NCBI RefSeq assembly: GCF_910592395.1
Contig: NC_088311.1
Coordinates: 4,034,501-4,094,500, forward strand
DNA: 60,000 bases
Origin: Lineus longissimus
Taxonomy: Eukaryota; Nemertea; Pilidiophora; Heteronemertea; Lineidae
Reading direction: 5' to 3'
Shown: positions 1 through 12,500 of the stretch, in pieces
How positions within the stretch are numbered: position 1 is the stretch's first letter
Layout of the letters: every line of letters starts with the position of its first letter
Position numbers and translations under genes: made by a program
The notes under the pieces: model-generated
Database searches by the model: none
The model's input: only the letters and a program-made list of their open reading frames with translations
Told to the model about the DNA's origin: nothing

Positions 1-188
1 CATTTTGCGATTATGGCAAAATTCCTGACCCAATCCAGAAGACATGAATCGTTTTGATCTAATCACGTGGCCCAATCACATCTCTTGTCTCAAAACATCC
101 TACGCATGATCAGCCAATCAGAAAATTTCTTTCAAAAAGGTAGCCAATCACAATGAAGGTTTCTGATTCAAACAGCAGTCATGATCAG

Positions 189-392
189 CTACTCCTCTCC
201 TACATCCTCTGGAGCTTCATCAGCCAGTAATATTGAATAGAGTTGTTTATCGGCCATGCATCCATTTATGAATTCCTCTTTTTCTAATACTCCATCATGA
301 TTTATATCCATTTTGTCGAATATCTCCTCTGTGCGTTTTTCCGGTGTCATATTTTCAGCATCCACGTTCGTTCCAAGCATAATATAAATTGC
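189..392 (-). CDS. NCS gene exon 3 (last coding exon; EF4 and C-terminus)
   Basis: The minus-strand acceptor ..tctttcag lies directly before GCA at 392, and the frame runs in phase 0 to a TAG at 191-189. It encodes residues 130-196, starting AIYIMLG and holding the TPEKR motif and the EF4 loop [12 protein letters not shown], both typical of the family. The 3' UTR would continue left of 189; no AATAAA is visible on the minus strand before the window ends. Confidence 0.93.
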   Translation of the reverse strand, partial: AIYIMLGTNVDAENMTPEKRTEEIFDKMDINHDGVLEKEEFINGCMADKQLYSILLADEAPEDVGEE

Positions 393-931
393 CTGAAAGA
401 CAAAATGACACGAATAAACATTGATACCATGGATTTACGACAATAATACCCCAACCACTCCCCCAATAAACGGCTTTCTCATGTTTTCCCTTGGACCGGA
501 TCTTTTACCTTCCCGAGGATGCACCAGATACAACAAACCTGTTTTTTTGCATCTTATTATATATTCAAAGGACATGAAAAGCTATGTATAGCTGCTCGAA
601 ATCAGTCATGTGCCTGTGGGACAGTGTGTTCAGAATAAACTGTGAGTCCAACCATATTAACTGTTGTATAGTAATTGTAAAACCTTTCTTATGAGTAGCA
701 CTGTAATGTGTAATTCTTGGAATTAAGTGTGCGAGATTATTGGAATTGGGTATCAGATAAGATACCTGTGAAAATTCCCACGGTCTACTTTTAATCCTCC
801 ATTCTCCCCAGCGTGATCAATTACGTCAGCATTGATGCGGCTCCTCATTGGATGGAGACGCATCAACGTTGCCCCCTGATTGGTGCAGACAAAGCTGCGC
901 GTGAATACAAAACAGCTGTCCGCACGCTCTC

Positions 932-967
<36 letters not shown>

Positions 968-3900
968 AGCGATAGAGAGTTATTCCAGTCTCCCGAGTAT
1001 TTTATAATCACGTGCACGAATCGTCATCCCGACGAACTATTTTATCAATTATGACTTTGGTGTGTATAATTTTGTGAAGCAGTGTTAGAATAAAGGATCC
1101 GGACGTTAGAAGGCAAATTCAGGACTTATTACGTTTGTAACCTGTGCAAATACAACATGGCGACCTTCCCAGGACCTTCAATTCGTGACAGTGAGTCCGG
1201 ATGCGTTTCAGTCTTGGAGCAGATTCTTTTAACCGAGGACTCCGTTTTTCACGCCACGTGCTAGTGCTACTGCAGTCCATTATGTACATTACGTGTACAC
1301 CTACGTGATTTCTAACTCGCTCATTTCATCGGGAGGCAGAATAGTGACGTTCGTTTGTCAATATAATATTTATAAAATCGTGAATTTTTTCTAAACTGTT
1401 CGTGACGTAAGTGCGAATTTCATTATATTTATATATCGTCACTTTTGTTATTTCTGTCACTGTGATCGCCATGAATCACTGTGAGTGTGAGCGCAGCATT
1501 TTTTAATCGATTGACGGACACCGTCTTCGTCAGTACGCATAGTACACGTCTATCTCTGTGTGTACCGAACTATTCAACTTCTACATCATGACATGTGCTA
1601 TAACGTTCACGGATGATGTGCCCAGCAGCCAGAATACTCTTCAATTCGCCCTGATGTCTACTCGAGATCCGATACCGTTCCAGGCTCCAGCTGATCCAGC
1701 GTTGCAGTTTTAAAAGAGACATTTTATCAACTTTTTGAAAGACATTTTATAAACTTTTGAGAGACATTTGTAAACTTTTTGATAGTCATTTATATTAACT
1801 GTTTTGAAAGACATTTTATAAACTAATTAGTAATAGGACAATATTTTTGTGCATCATTTCAATTTTGGCAGAGTATAGTACAATACTTTGCAATATCAGT
1901 CGATTCATAGCATTTAATGCATTTAATCTTAAATTTTCACTCGTTATTGCAAACTGACTGGAACCGGACCCCGAGGATTTTGACAACTGTATATCTATAA
2001 TATGAACTTTGTTTAGCTTTGCCCTGTTACAGCAAGATAGACAACGGACCAACCCAACCTTTAATGTTGCATTTCCTTTTCAGAAGAAATTAACTTTTGC
2101 TTCCCAAATACCTGACTTTTTATTCCTTCATAACTAACTTTTACCCCTTTACAGTAATAATGGAAGGGCCAGCAGATCCAGCACCACCTGCTTTCAGGGG
2201 CACCGATTTTCTACCTCCTTTGTTTGATGGTGAAGTGATCGACCATGACATTTGTCATGCACATATCTTATCGTTTATGGACTACCTTCACTTCCACAAT
2301 CTCCACGAGCCAGCAAATGCTGCAGAGATGATTCATATCATAACATTGTTCAAGGCTAGACTTCGTGGCAAAGCACGTCTGTGGGCAGAGGGAAAAGTTT
2401 TCCCCACTATCGCTAATCTCAGAGCACAGTTTATGCAGCGGTTCAGTCCAACCCATTCAAATTTTGCCAATGTCAAGCATTTTCATTCTCTTTCCCATAC
2501 CCCAGGCGATTCAGCCGAAATGACTCTCAATAAGATACGCTTAGCAGCCCAGCGTATTCATTATAATGAGGTCCAGGTTCGAGACAAATTCTTACAGGTT
2601 TTGCCTACCAATTGTCAGGCAGCAGTCATCATGGCTGCCCCTGCAGATGCAGACGTGGCAGTTCTCGTTGAACGTGCTCAACAATATTTAGATTTTTCTG
2701 AGCCAGACAGGCCAACTACTGCTAATAAGCAGGTATCATTTATCACTGATCAGGTCCATGTGACCACTGCTAGTGCATCCACTAACAGTAGTGCTTGCGC
2801 AGTTGACAGGCTCACTGAGCAACTTGCTGCTCTTCGCACAGAAGTGCAAGATTTGTCTATAGAGGTCAGGACTCAACCTCAGGTTCATTTTAGTCAACCA
2901 CAGTCCAACTCTGATACTGGTGCTCGTACATATAGCTCGAACTACCGTTCAAGTTCGCCATCTCCTGTGAGTCATCAGTCTAGACGTCCTAGTCGTAGTC
3001 CGGCTAGAGACCGTTATCGTTATAGTCATCGTGTATCCAGTAGATCCCCATGTAGGGACAGTCGTCGTTCTCAGGGTTCCTATGGTATTTCTCGTTCTGG
3101 TAACTCTCCCCGTCGTGCCACCTCCAACATTGTCTGTTATTTCTGCCACAAACCCAATCATGTGTGGAGAAACTGTTATACTTACCAGAACATGGTCAGT
3201 CGTGGGATGAACCCTACTTTCATGCCCGTAAGGCCTCCAGCGCCACCCTTTTCTCCGTCCCATTATCAGCCATCAGATAATGGTCAACAGTTTCGTCAGG
3301 ACACTCGATGTCCTCAACCCTACCCGTTCCAATCCTATAAGCCAGATAACAGGTCTAGGTTTGATCAGTACTCTGGACCACAACAGCAAAATTTTTAGAT
3401 AGGAGAAGCACTAACTGCCACTTAGATGCCTCTCCGACTCTATTTTCTGCTCAGCATTCTGGTGATCAACATTCTAGTGATCATTTGTCTTCATCGTATA
3501 ATCCACATTCTGAATATCTTGGTGAATCCTCTGCTGACATTCAGCTCACTTCTAGGAATTATGCCAAAGGTTATTTACCCACAGGCCAAGGTTTGGTCAT
3601 TTTATTTGATTCAGGAGCCACTGAGACTCTGATTGGTTTGGAAACTGTAAGGGACTCCCCCTATTTGTCCAAATTGCCCAAGGTTGATATTAAACCAATC
3701 AAATTTCGTATTGGTAATGGAGAATTTTTGTTTGCAAAACAGGCCATTAAGCCTAAACTTACTATTCAAGGGAACCATTTCAATGTATACTGTGTCATAG
3801 CTGAAAATTTCATTGGTCCTGATATTCTTTTGGGTACATCTACCATGAAGGAACTCAAAGGTTCTTTGGATTTCATTACAAATTCGTTCAAGGTCAGGTC

Positions 3901-6900
3901 AAAGAAGGCTTGGTTACGTCCTACTGTCAATACTGTCATTAGACCAGGTCAGGTTAGGGTCATTCATGTTAAAGGCAAATTGCCCCATCACATGAAAAAC
4001 TCGGCACTCATATTGAATTCATCGTCTCATTTGTCTAGGTTTTGTCCTTCAACCATGATGGTCAAATTGAAACACGGTTTAGCTCCTATTCGTATTTATA
4101 ACCATTCTCGTAAACCCGTCAATATTCGGTCTGACAAGCCTATTGTCTTCACCAACTTGGATGATTTTATTCATGTAACTCAAAGTTTGTCTCCAAGCTG
4201 CCTCAAGCAAAATCAACCCTGTGCTCCGTCACAACCACCTGTTGATGATCAAGACTCGCATTTGTCAGCTAGGGACATTTTAAGGCGAGATGTTAAATTA
4301 GACCATAGTATTCTGTCTACGCCAGAACAGGCCAGTGTGTATGATATTTTGGAAAACCATGCTCCAGCATTTAGTCTTCGAGGTGAGGTTGGGACTTGTC
4401 CCAATTTTGAGGTGGACATCCATCTCAAGGATGAAACCCCTTTCTATATCCGACCATATCCGGTCGCTGAGGAAAACAAACCTCTCATTGATAAGGAACT
4501 TGATAAATTAGTCAAGTTGGGCATTTTGCATCAAGGACATACATCATATTCCAGTCCAATTTTGCTTGTCAAGAAGAAGGATTCTACTGAGAAGCGCGTT
4601 GTAACAGATTTTCGGTTTTTAAATAGTCGAGTTCATTGTGCAAATCAAGATTTCACTCCTTTGAAAACCATCTTAGCTAGAATCGGTCAGTCAAATTGTA
4701 AAGTCTTGAGTGTCATAGATTTGAAAAGTGCTTTTCATTGTCTACCTTTGTCTCGTAGGGCACAGGCCTACACCGGCATATCTGCCTACAACGGTGGTCG
4801 AACTTTTTACTATCGTAGACTTCCAATGGGTTTGTCCATTTCTCCGTCCATTTTCTCTCAGAAAATCAATGATATCCTTTCTAATATTCCCAACTCTAAT
4901 CTCTTTTGCTGTGCAGTACATGATGACATTCTCATCTTCAGTAAAGATAAGAAAGAGCATACTGTACATCTGCAACAAATTTTCCAGGCTTTGATTGCCA
5001 ATGGCTTGAAGATTTCTCCTAAGAAATGTCGCTTGTTTCAGACTAGAGTTGTTTACTTGGGTCATGTTCTGTCCATTTCTCCTGATGGTTTTGTTCAAAT
5101 TTCGGCTATGAATGACAAGTGTTTGTCTATTAGGAATATGAAGACCCCTACATGTCAGAAAGCGGTCCGAAGGTTTGTCGGTGCTGTGTCATATTTGAGT
5201 CAATATTTACCTAGATTGCAGGAATTGCTTACACCTTTACATGAGCTCACACGCAAATCTAAGCATTTCCATTGGCAACCCCATCATGAGATAGCTTTTC
5301 ATACTATCAAAGACTTGCTCATCAAGCCACCTGTCTTGAATGCACCCACTACTAGAGGTGAATTCAGATTGTATAGTGATACTTCACGTATTGCTACAGG
5401 TTCATATCTTGCTCAATACTCTGATGGGCAAGAACGCATCATCGCATACTATTCCAAGCGCTTGCCAAAGGCGGCAAAGAACTATTCTGTTAGTGAGCTT
5501 GAATTACTTGGACTCCTCATCAATGTAACAGCTTTTCAGTATTTGTTACAAGACAGGACTTTCCAGGCTTTTGTTGATCATTCTTCTTTGGTTCAGATTG
5601 TAAAGTCAAAGAAGCAGCCACCGACCACTAGGTTGCAAAAGCTGCTTGAGCGACTGTCTCCCTATAGTTTTCAGTTGTCGTACCTGCCAGGCAAAGAGCT
5701 TGTGTTAGCTGATTTCTTGTCACGTGCTCCTCTAGATGATGATACTGAGTTAGATAGGATTATGCCAATCGCGTTCCAGGCACAATCACCTGTTATTTAT
5801 GAATTAGAGTCTCTTTCAACCCCTGTTCAGGAACATGCATTTTATACACTGCCACTTCCTGAAAAGATTGTTACCAGGTCATATGCAAAGAAAATGAACA
5901 TTCCTGTGCCTCTTCTGCATAGGCCAAAACCAATTCCCAAACCACGAACACATGTTCCTTGTCAGCAGACAGTGTCTGTTGCACCTACACACACTCCTCT
6001 TGTTAATGGCATTCAAAACAATGTGCCACCAGTATCTATACTTCCAAAAGCTCCACGTGTGCCCATTGTTACATCAACAGTGGCACCACCAGTGTCAGTG
6101 ATTCCATTTGTTCTCCAACAGAATGACAAATCTCAATCATCAACCAAGGTTGCTGATGAACCTAGGCTCATTGATTCCGCTCTTCCTCCATCTTCTGTCG
6201 TTGAAGAGTATTCAGATGATATTTTAGATCTCCTGGTTAGACCCACACCATTGGTTCCAAGGATTGATAGCATGCATACCAAGCATGTCCCTGATCAGGC
6301 ATCTCTGAATAAGGTATTGAAGATCATCAGACGCAAGGTGATTCGGGATTACAATCTCCCTATTGAGGCACAACAGCTTAGTACCGCACAACAGACATCT
6401 CCGTATTTTAAACCCATCTATGATTACTTAGTCCATGATATCTTGCCAGCAGATAAGAAAGCTGCTAGGGTCGTTAGCATCAAATCTGAGCAGTATCTGA
6501 CTTTCAATGGCATTCTGTTCAGGATTTTCTTTCCCACCAATTCTGAGAATTTCTGTTTTCAATTAGCAGTTCCGGAAAAGTATATAGATACCATCATAGG
6601 CCAACATCATGGCTCAGGTTTGCTTCTGGGACACGGAGGATGTACCAGAACTTATCTCACCATTAGGAAAAATTTCTATTTTCCATCTATGTTCCAACGC
6701 ATTGTCTCGTATATTCAATCATGTGATAGGTGTCAACAACTTAAGGGAAAGTCTGATACTATGCGGACATTTCATGAACGCATTCCAGCCAGTTTTGAAC
6801 CATTCCAGACCATTAGTATGGATTTCAAATCCATGCCCACATCTCCATCAGGTTACCGTCATATGCTAGTGGTGACATGTGCCATGACCAGGTTTGTTGT

Positions 6901-9470
6901 GGCCGTCCCACTAAAGACAATTGACGCCCCCACTGTTTGTGAAGCCCTTCTCCAGAAGGTGATTACTCTGTTTGGCGTCCCATCTGTAATTGTGTCAGAT
7001 GCAGCAGCATCTCTCACCGGTCATCTTGTTGAATTACTGTGTGCGACACTTGGCATTCAACAGAAGCTTGTCTCTGTAGAAAACCATGGTAGTCTTATGG
7101 CTGAACGGCAAATCAAATCCATTGCCGACCTCGTCAAAGCAAATCTCCTTGAGTATGGTGTTTCTTGGACTCAATTCGTGTCCACAGCAGTGTACACATA
7201 CAATTCATTTTCAAGTGCTCACTTGGGAGGTTACTCTCCTTTCTATTTGCTCTTCTTGCGTGAACCAGCTGATTTGTCCACTTTGAATTTCAAACCATGT
7301 CTAGGTCTCTCACGGTCACATGCTGAGTATGTCCAACATCTGCGACAGAAATTTCAGAATGTGTCCAAATGTATGCTGCAGCTCCAAGAGCACCAGCAAC
7401 TGTCTCAAAATGCCAAGATTGCTAACAAACTTCAGAAATCTCCCATCTATGCTGAAGGTCAGTTGGTTTATCTACATAAACCCAACACTACAGGGATGAC
7501 GGCCAACACAAGAAAGTTTAAGACTCTTTGGGTTGGCCCATTTGTTATACACCAGGTTTTGGATAGGACACACTATATTATAGCAGATTTGAAGGGAAAC
7601 ATCATTCCTGATATCTTCAATTTTGCAAGGTTGAAACCAGCATTTTTGAGGGCCACAGGTCAGAAAAATGTAGCCCATCTCCAGCAGTTGCAAAACTTGC
7701 TTCATAAGGCAGACAAGGCACAGGATGAGAAAGCTGTGCATGCTGCTTATGCTTTGGATTTCACTGATGAGACAGGTTCCGCTCATGAATCCACCACCTA
7801 TAGAGGCGACATCTATGCCTCACAGGCTGAACTTTGTGATTTCAATATTCATTTGTCTCATGCCGAGGGTAACCATGGCATGATTGCTCCCTCTGTGTTG
7901 TCCACTAAGCAACAGGATGATTTGTCTCGGCTCACTTGGCAATCTCCCTCAGAGTTTGATTACACCACTTTGAAACGGGCGCGTTTCAAAAATGGATGCC
8001 TAGAACTCTTGCTCTCTGTGCCTTTTGGGCAGAAACAGTTTAGCTATTGGTGGTCACCTCAATTTGAACCACATGTTGTCAGCATTGTCCAGTTTGTGTT
8101 AAGTGCCAAGGATATAAGATGTACAGGGTGTCCCAACCCGTTAAAAATGTTCAAAGATAAGACCATTCATGATAAGTCACATATTTTGGCGAAAAGCCAA
8201 GAGAAAAGTGATTAGACGACAATTTATTGAGAATATGGTTTGTATTTAAAACATCTCAAGTGGTTTCTTGTTGTCGTTGTTATGGTAATGATGTCATTTG
8301 GTGTTTACAACAAGACGTTGCTATATTGCTTATCAAAACAAATCTTTACGAGAATAATTATTTCACCCTCATTGCTATTTTTATAAAAGCTAGTGAGTTG
8401 TTAGTTGGATAATTGTAGAAACATCTATTAGCTATAGATGTGATATTTTTTTCTACTTGTCTTCAATGCAGCTTTGTGCAACAGTAATCTGTCTATTGAA
8501 CAGTTTTCCAGTTTGAGTATTTTATTATCAATACTCTATTTTATTGGATGTTTGTACGGCTACATGTTAGCAAAGCCAACTCTCATCAGTCTTGGGACTG
8601 ATTTATTTTCGTGATGTGTTTCTGTCTCCAAGCAGTGCTTGTGGCAATTGCTGTTTCGAGACAGCTCACACAATAGTGTATGATTTTGTGACAACAACAT
8701 TTTTTTTCGTTGAGGTTTTGTAAATACGCGTGTCATCCAGAAGTTCTTCGAGTTAAACTTTATTTTCCACAGTTTTCAGATGCCTCGTCGACCGGTCCAG
8801 TCAGTTTCGCAATATTCCCAGCAGAGGTTTTGACACTTCATTGTATCATTGCATATTTTAACATGCTGTTTAGCATGAGATTAATGATTCAATGTATAAT
8901 TATATTGTAACCTTATGCTCATACTTTGTCATGAATGAAGTGGTCATTCATTAGTAAGTGGAACAAAATACATATATTGTAACTAAGTTCGGCCGCTGGC
9001 TGAACACTGTTGGGAACCCCGAACCATATGATGTAATTTAAGTTCATTCGCTGCATGAACACCTCGTTTAAAGCCTTATTATCATTGATTGTACCCCATT
9101 CAACAATACTATGTGTTAAGCCAAAGTCATATTCCTCTAATTGTTTTTTAAAAAAAAAAAATATTTTAACTTCGTAAAATATTTTACCAGTTCCGCGGGA
9201 TGTTGTATAGTAATTGTAAAACCTTTCTTATGAGTAGCACTGTAATGTGTAATTCTTGGAATTAAGTGTGCGAGATTATTGGAATTGGGTATCAGATAAG
9301 ATACCTGTGAAAATTCCCACGGTCTACTTTTAATCCTCCATTCTCCCCAGCGTGATCAATTACGTCAGCATTGATGCGGCTCCTCATTGGATGGAGACGC
9401 ATCAACGTTGCCCCCTGATTGGTGCAGACAAAGCTGCGCGTGAATACAAAACAGCTGTCCGCACGCTCTC

Positions 9471-9506
<36 letters not shown>

Positions 9507-12500
9507 AGCGATAGAGAGTTATTCCAGTCTCCCGAGTATTTTATAATCACGTGCACGAATCGTCATCCCGACGAACTATTTTATCAATTATGACTTTGGT
9601 GTGTATAATTTTGTGAAGCAGTGTTAGAATAAAGGATCCGGACGTTAGAAGGCAAATTCAGGACTTATTACGTTTGTAACCTGTGCAAATACAACATAAC
9701 GAACTCGCAATACAACATCACACATTTAATCTTGTCACATATACCTTAATTATCTCTTCCATCTCATTTTTCTCTATAGTGCCGTTTCCATCAATATCGT
9801 ACATCTGGAATGCCCAGTTGAGCTTCTCCTCTGGTTTCCCTGAGGACGTGATATTTATCGCCAACAAAAACTCATTGAAGTCGATCTTGCCGCTGTTATC
9901 CTTGTCGAACGTTCTGAACACGTGTGTACAGAACTCCTCGGCGTTTCCGTCGGGAAAGAAACCAGAGTAGACCTCGATAAACTTCTTTCGACTAAGCTGA
10001 CCGCACGGGCAATCTTTCTGTAAGACAGAACAGTATTTTTGCATTAAAATCAGATTACGATGTTGTGGTAGGTGGAAACAACATAGGAAAGAGATGGAAA
10101 CTACATGTATAAGGAATGAAATTTGCTATAATGATGTCTTTGTGGCTTTATGTATCCTGCAAGATGAAAATACTCTAGTTTCAATGACTTAAGACTGTTT
10201 CTGAATATTCAGCCAAGCCATGGACTTTAAAAACCTATATCTTCAGGGAAACTAAATTCACCCCAACAAAACAGTGCTTTTACCTGGTTTTTAGAATGTT
10301 CTATAGATGGCAGCACACACAATTACGCCAAGCCTGCAAAACCTGACTTGAAAGGTGTTAAAACATTAACAGCTTCACTAAAGTCTAATATGTCTGACTT
10401 GACATAGGGGGACATTCGAAAATTCTCTTACCACCTTTACTGAATAAAACCAGGATATTTATTCAATCAATAGATTATCTGATGCTGGCAAAATTCGATA
10501 TGAACTTTCCGTTGATCAAATCATTCAATTCTGATAATCAAATCATACATGTAGGACGTTTGCGTCCATATACAAGTACATTGTACTTTTACTGTAAAGT
10601 GAGAAGAATATTGAGGAAGTGGTTGAATGTGATGAAGAAGTTCAAGTTCCTAATCCAACAAGAAGCCTATGAGCCTGTCGCTCAGCTGAAATCTTGGTTT
10701 GTTGTGTTTGATTGGAGGGGCAGATCCAGGACTTTGTGAAAGAGGCCCCTGCTCCACCTCCCCGAAAAAGAGATGGTAATATACCCCTGTGTTTCAGGAT
10801 ACATAGATTGTGGTCGGAACATTCGTGGAACCACCTGACTGATCATTCTGAGTTCAAGATTACGCATGGCCACACCAAAGACACATCCCCTGCTGAAAAC
10901 TATTACTGGCATTTCTCCTCGCCTGTGGCAGTTATTCCAATGATGGCCAAAGTATTTGCTCGCCCTGCGGTTTATTTACATGATCATCACATTCAAGTAT
11001 TGCCCGTGGCCCTATTGATTTCTTAGTCTACATGCTTGGACACCTGCATCTGATCATCCCTCTATTTGCCGATTTCTTATAACCTTGATGACAAAATGGA
11101 GTTATCAAAAGAGGGTAGGGGTAGAGGGGAGTTACACCTCCTACATCTGCCTGCACCTGTACCATCAACCTTTCAGTTTCTCTGATGTTGAAAAATATTG
11201 TAGGATTCAACATCTGCATATTGTGGGTTAAGTAACCTAGTAACACGACAAATCACTTCACTTGATAAAAGGTTGTGTGGAACCATGTACGAGAATGATA
11301 CAACATTCCGGCCAAGGTGGCCTTGGCTGCATAATGGGCTTTCTTAGAACACTGGAAGCCAATGTCTCAGGGGTTTGTGCTCATGGTCGAAGTAGCAAAC
11401 AAAGTTAACCCCTGATTTCCTTAGGATGGCAGTGCACATGATGAGCATTGTGGAAGGTCACCCTTGGCATCCAAAGAACCCCCTCCCAAAGCCTGCTGGG
11501 ATCATAGAATGATATGCTCATAGCATGATCAAGTCACATTCAATTATGCCAAACAGACACAAAGCATAGGCACAGAGCTGAAGTGCATGCGATTGATTTC
11601 TCTTGAAATGTTCGACAGTAGTGTCATAGATTTTGCGAGTGTTTTATTGGGACTTCATCACCTGATTACCTCAAGGAAAGATCGTCAATAAACGCATTGT
11701 CTGCTGGAAACATCAAGGAATCGATTAAATCGATCTGTATCGTCTGCTAGCAGTACCACTATAGAATATGCGACTGCCATCAAAGTTACAATGCATGTCT
11801 CGGGGCTCATAAATCAAAAATATGTAGTGTGATCGCATGATGAAATAATTCACGTATCAGGAGATATACAAGTCAACTTTAATACAGAAAGCCCCCTGTT
11901 CTCAGAAAGTGGAACTAATGTTCATCGTTGTCGTTGAGATTCACAATCACTGTTTCTTTTATCTCTGACAATATCTTCGGAGAGTGAAATCGCAAACGGA
12001 ATCATGCATTCATCACCATCCGGTGCAGTGACAATCGCTATCCGCGCTTGATTGATTAAAATGCATGATGGTGAAAGAAAATGTCTATTTCCATGATTAT
12101 AGTCATATTTGTAAGGATCTATGCATATGTGATACATACACTTTACTTCAACGACTTCACTGACTGTCAATCTATAAACTTTGTTTACATGTGGCTAAAT
12201 GGAATGTAGAAATACAACATCTTGACACACAATTCCCCATTTTATTGAGTTCAAGACTGCCTGTTCTAAAGGTGGGATTGGACATATTGGGGGAAAATGG
12301 AAATACCGATATCACTGGTTAAGTTAATATCGAATATACTCCACTGAGATGGGCTTCTGTACTATAAACGCAAGCAGTAGGGTTTGGCTTAAATGTCGGC
12401 AAAACCCCAATTTCGTCAAAGGCAAATATGAGTTCAAAACAATGATCTTCTTTTTGGTATACAGATACCAAACAATGATAATTCTTTAAACTGTGAACAA

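Larger units (their letters stand above)
662..1157 (+). repeat. 5' LTR
   Basis: Direct repeat of 9201-9696 at a constant offset of 8,539, with no mismatch found by eye. Ends are TGTTG...ACA. It holds two inverted CCAAT boxes (ATTGG at 847 and 879), a CRE-like TTACGTCA (831), a GA microsatellite (about 933-962), a TATA-like TTTATAA (1001-1007) followed by an E-box CACGTG (1009-1014), and AATAAA at 1089-1094, which together outline U3, R and U5. Confidence 0.95.
662..9696 (+). mobile_element. Complete, recently inserted Ty3/Gypsy-type LTR retrotransposon
   Basis: The element is 9,035 bp: two 496-bp direct LTRs (662-1157, 9201-9696), a ~1-kb leader, gag (2160-3398), pol (to 8215), a ~985-bp 3' non-coding region, and no recognisable env. 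It starts TG, ends CA and is flanked by TAAC (658-661 and 9697-9700), a 4-bp target duplication. Domain order is protease, RT, RNase H, integrase, as in Ty3/Gypsy (Metaviridae). Reading the LTRs side by side I see no difference, and both long frames are intact, so it may be active or polymorphic. It lies antisense to the NCS gene. Confidence 0.95.
393..9744 (-). other. NCS intron 2, expanded by a retrotransposon
   Basis: The intron runs from donor gtatat (9744) to acceptor cag (393). Removing the 9,035-bp element and one TAAC copy leaves about 313 bp: 269 bp left (393-661) and 48 bp right (9697-9744) of the element. Nothing else is recognisable in these flanks. Confidence 0.85.

Noticed and set aside
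813-1017. Open frames on both strands within the LTR (and the same in the 3' LTR)
   Set aside because: They owe their length to the GA microsatellite, overlap on opposite strands and have no homology.
8227-8910. Small frames between pol and the 3' LTR as a possible env
   Set aside because: They are short, lack a signal peptide, glycosylation cluster or fusion segment, and have no ATG at the start.
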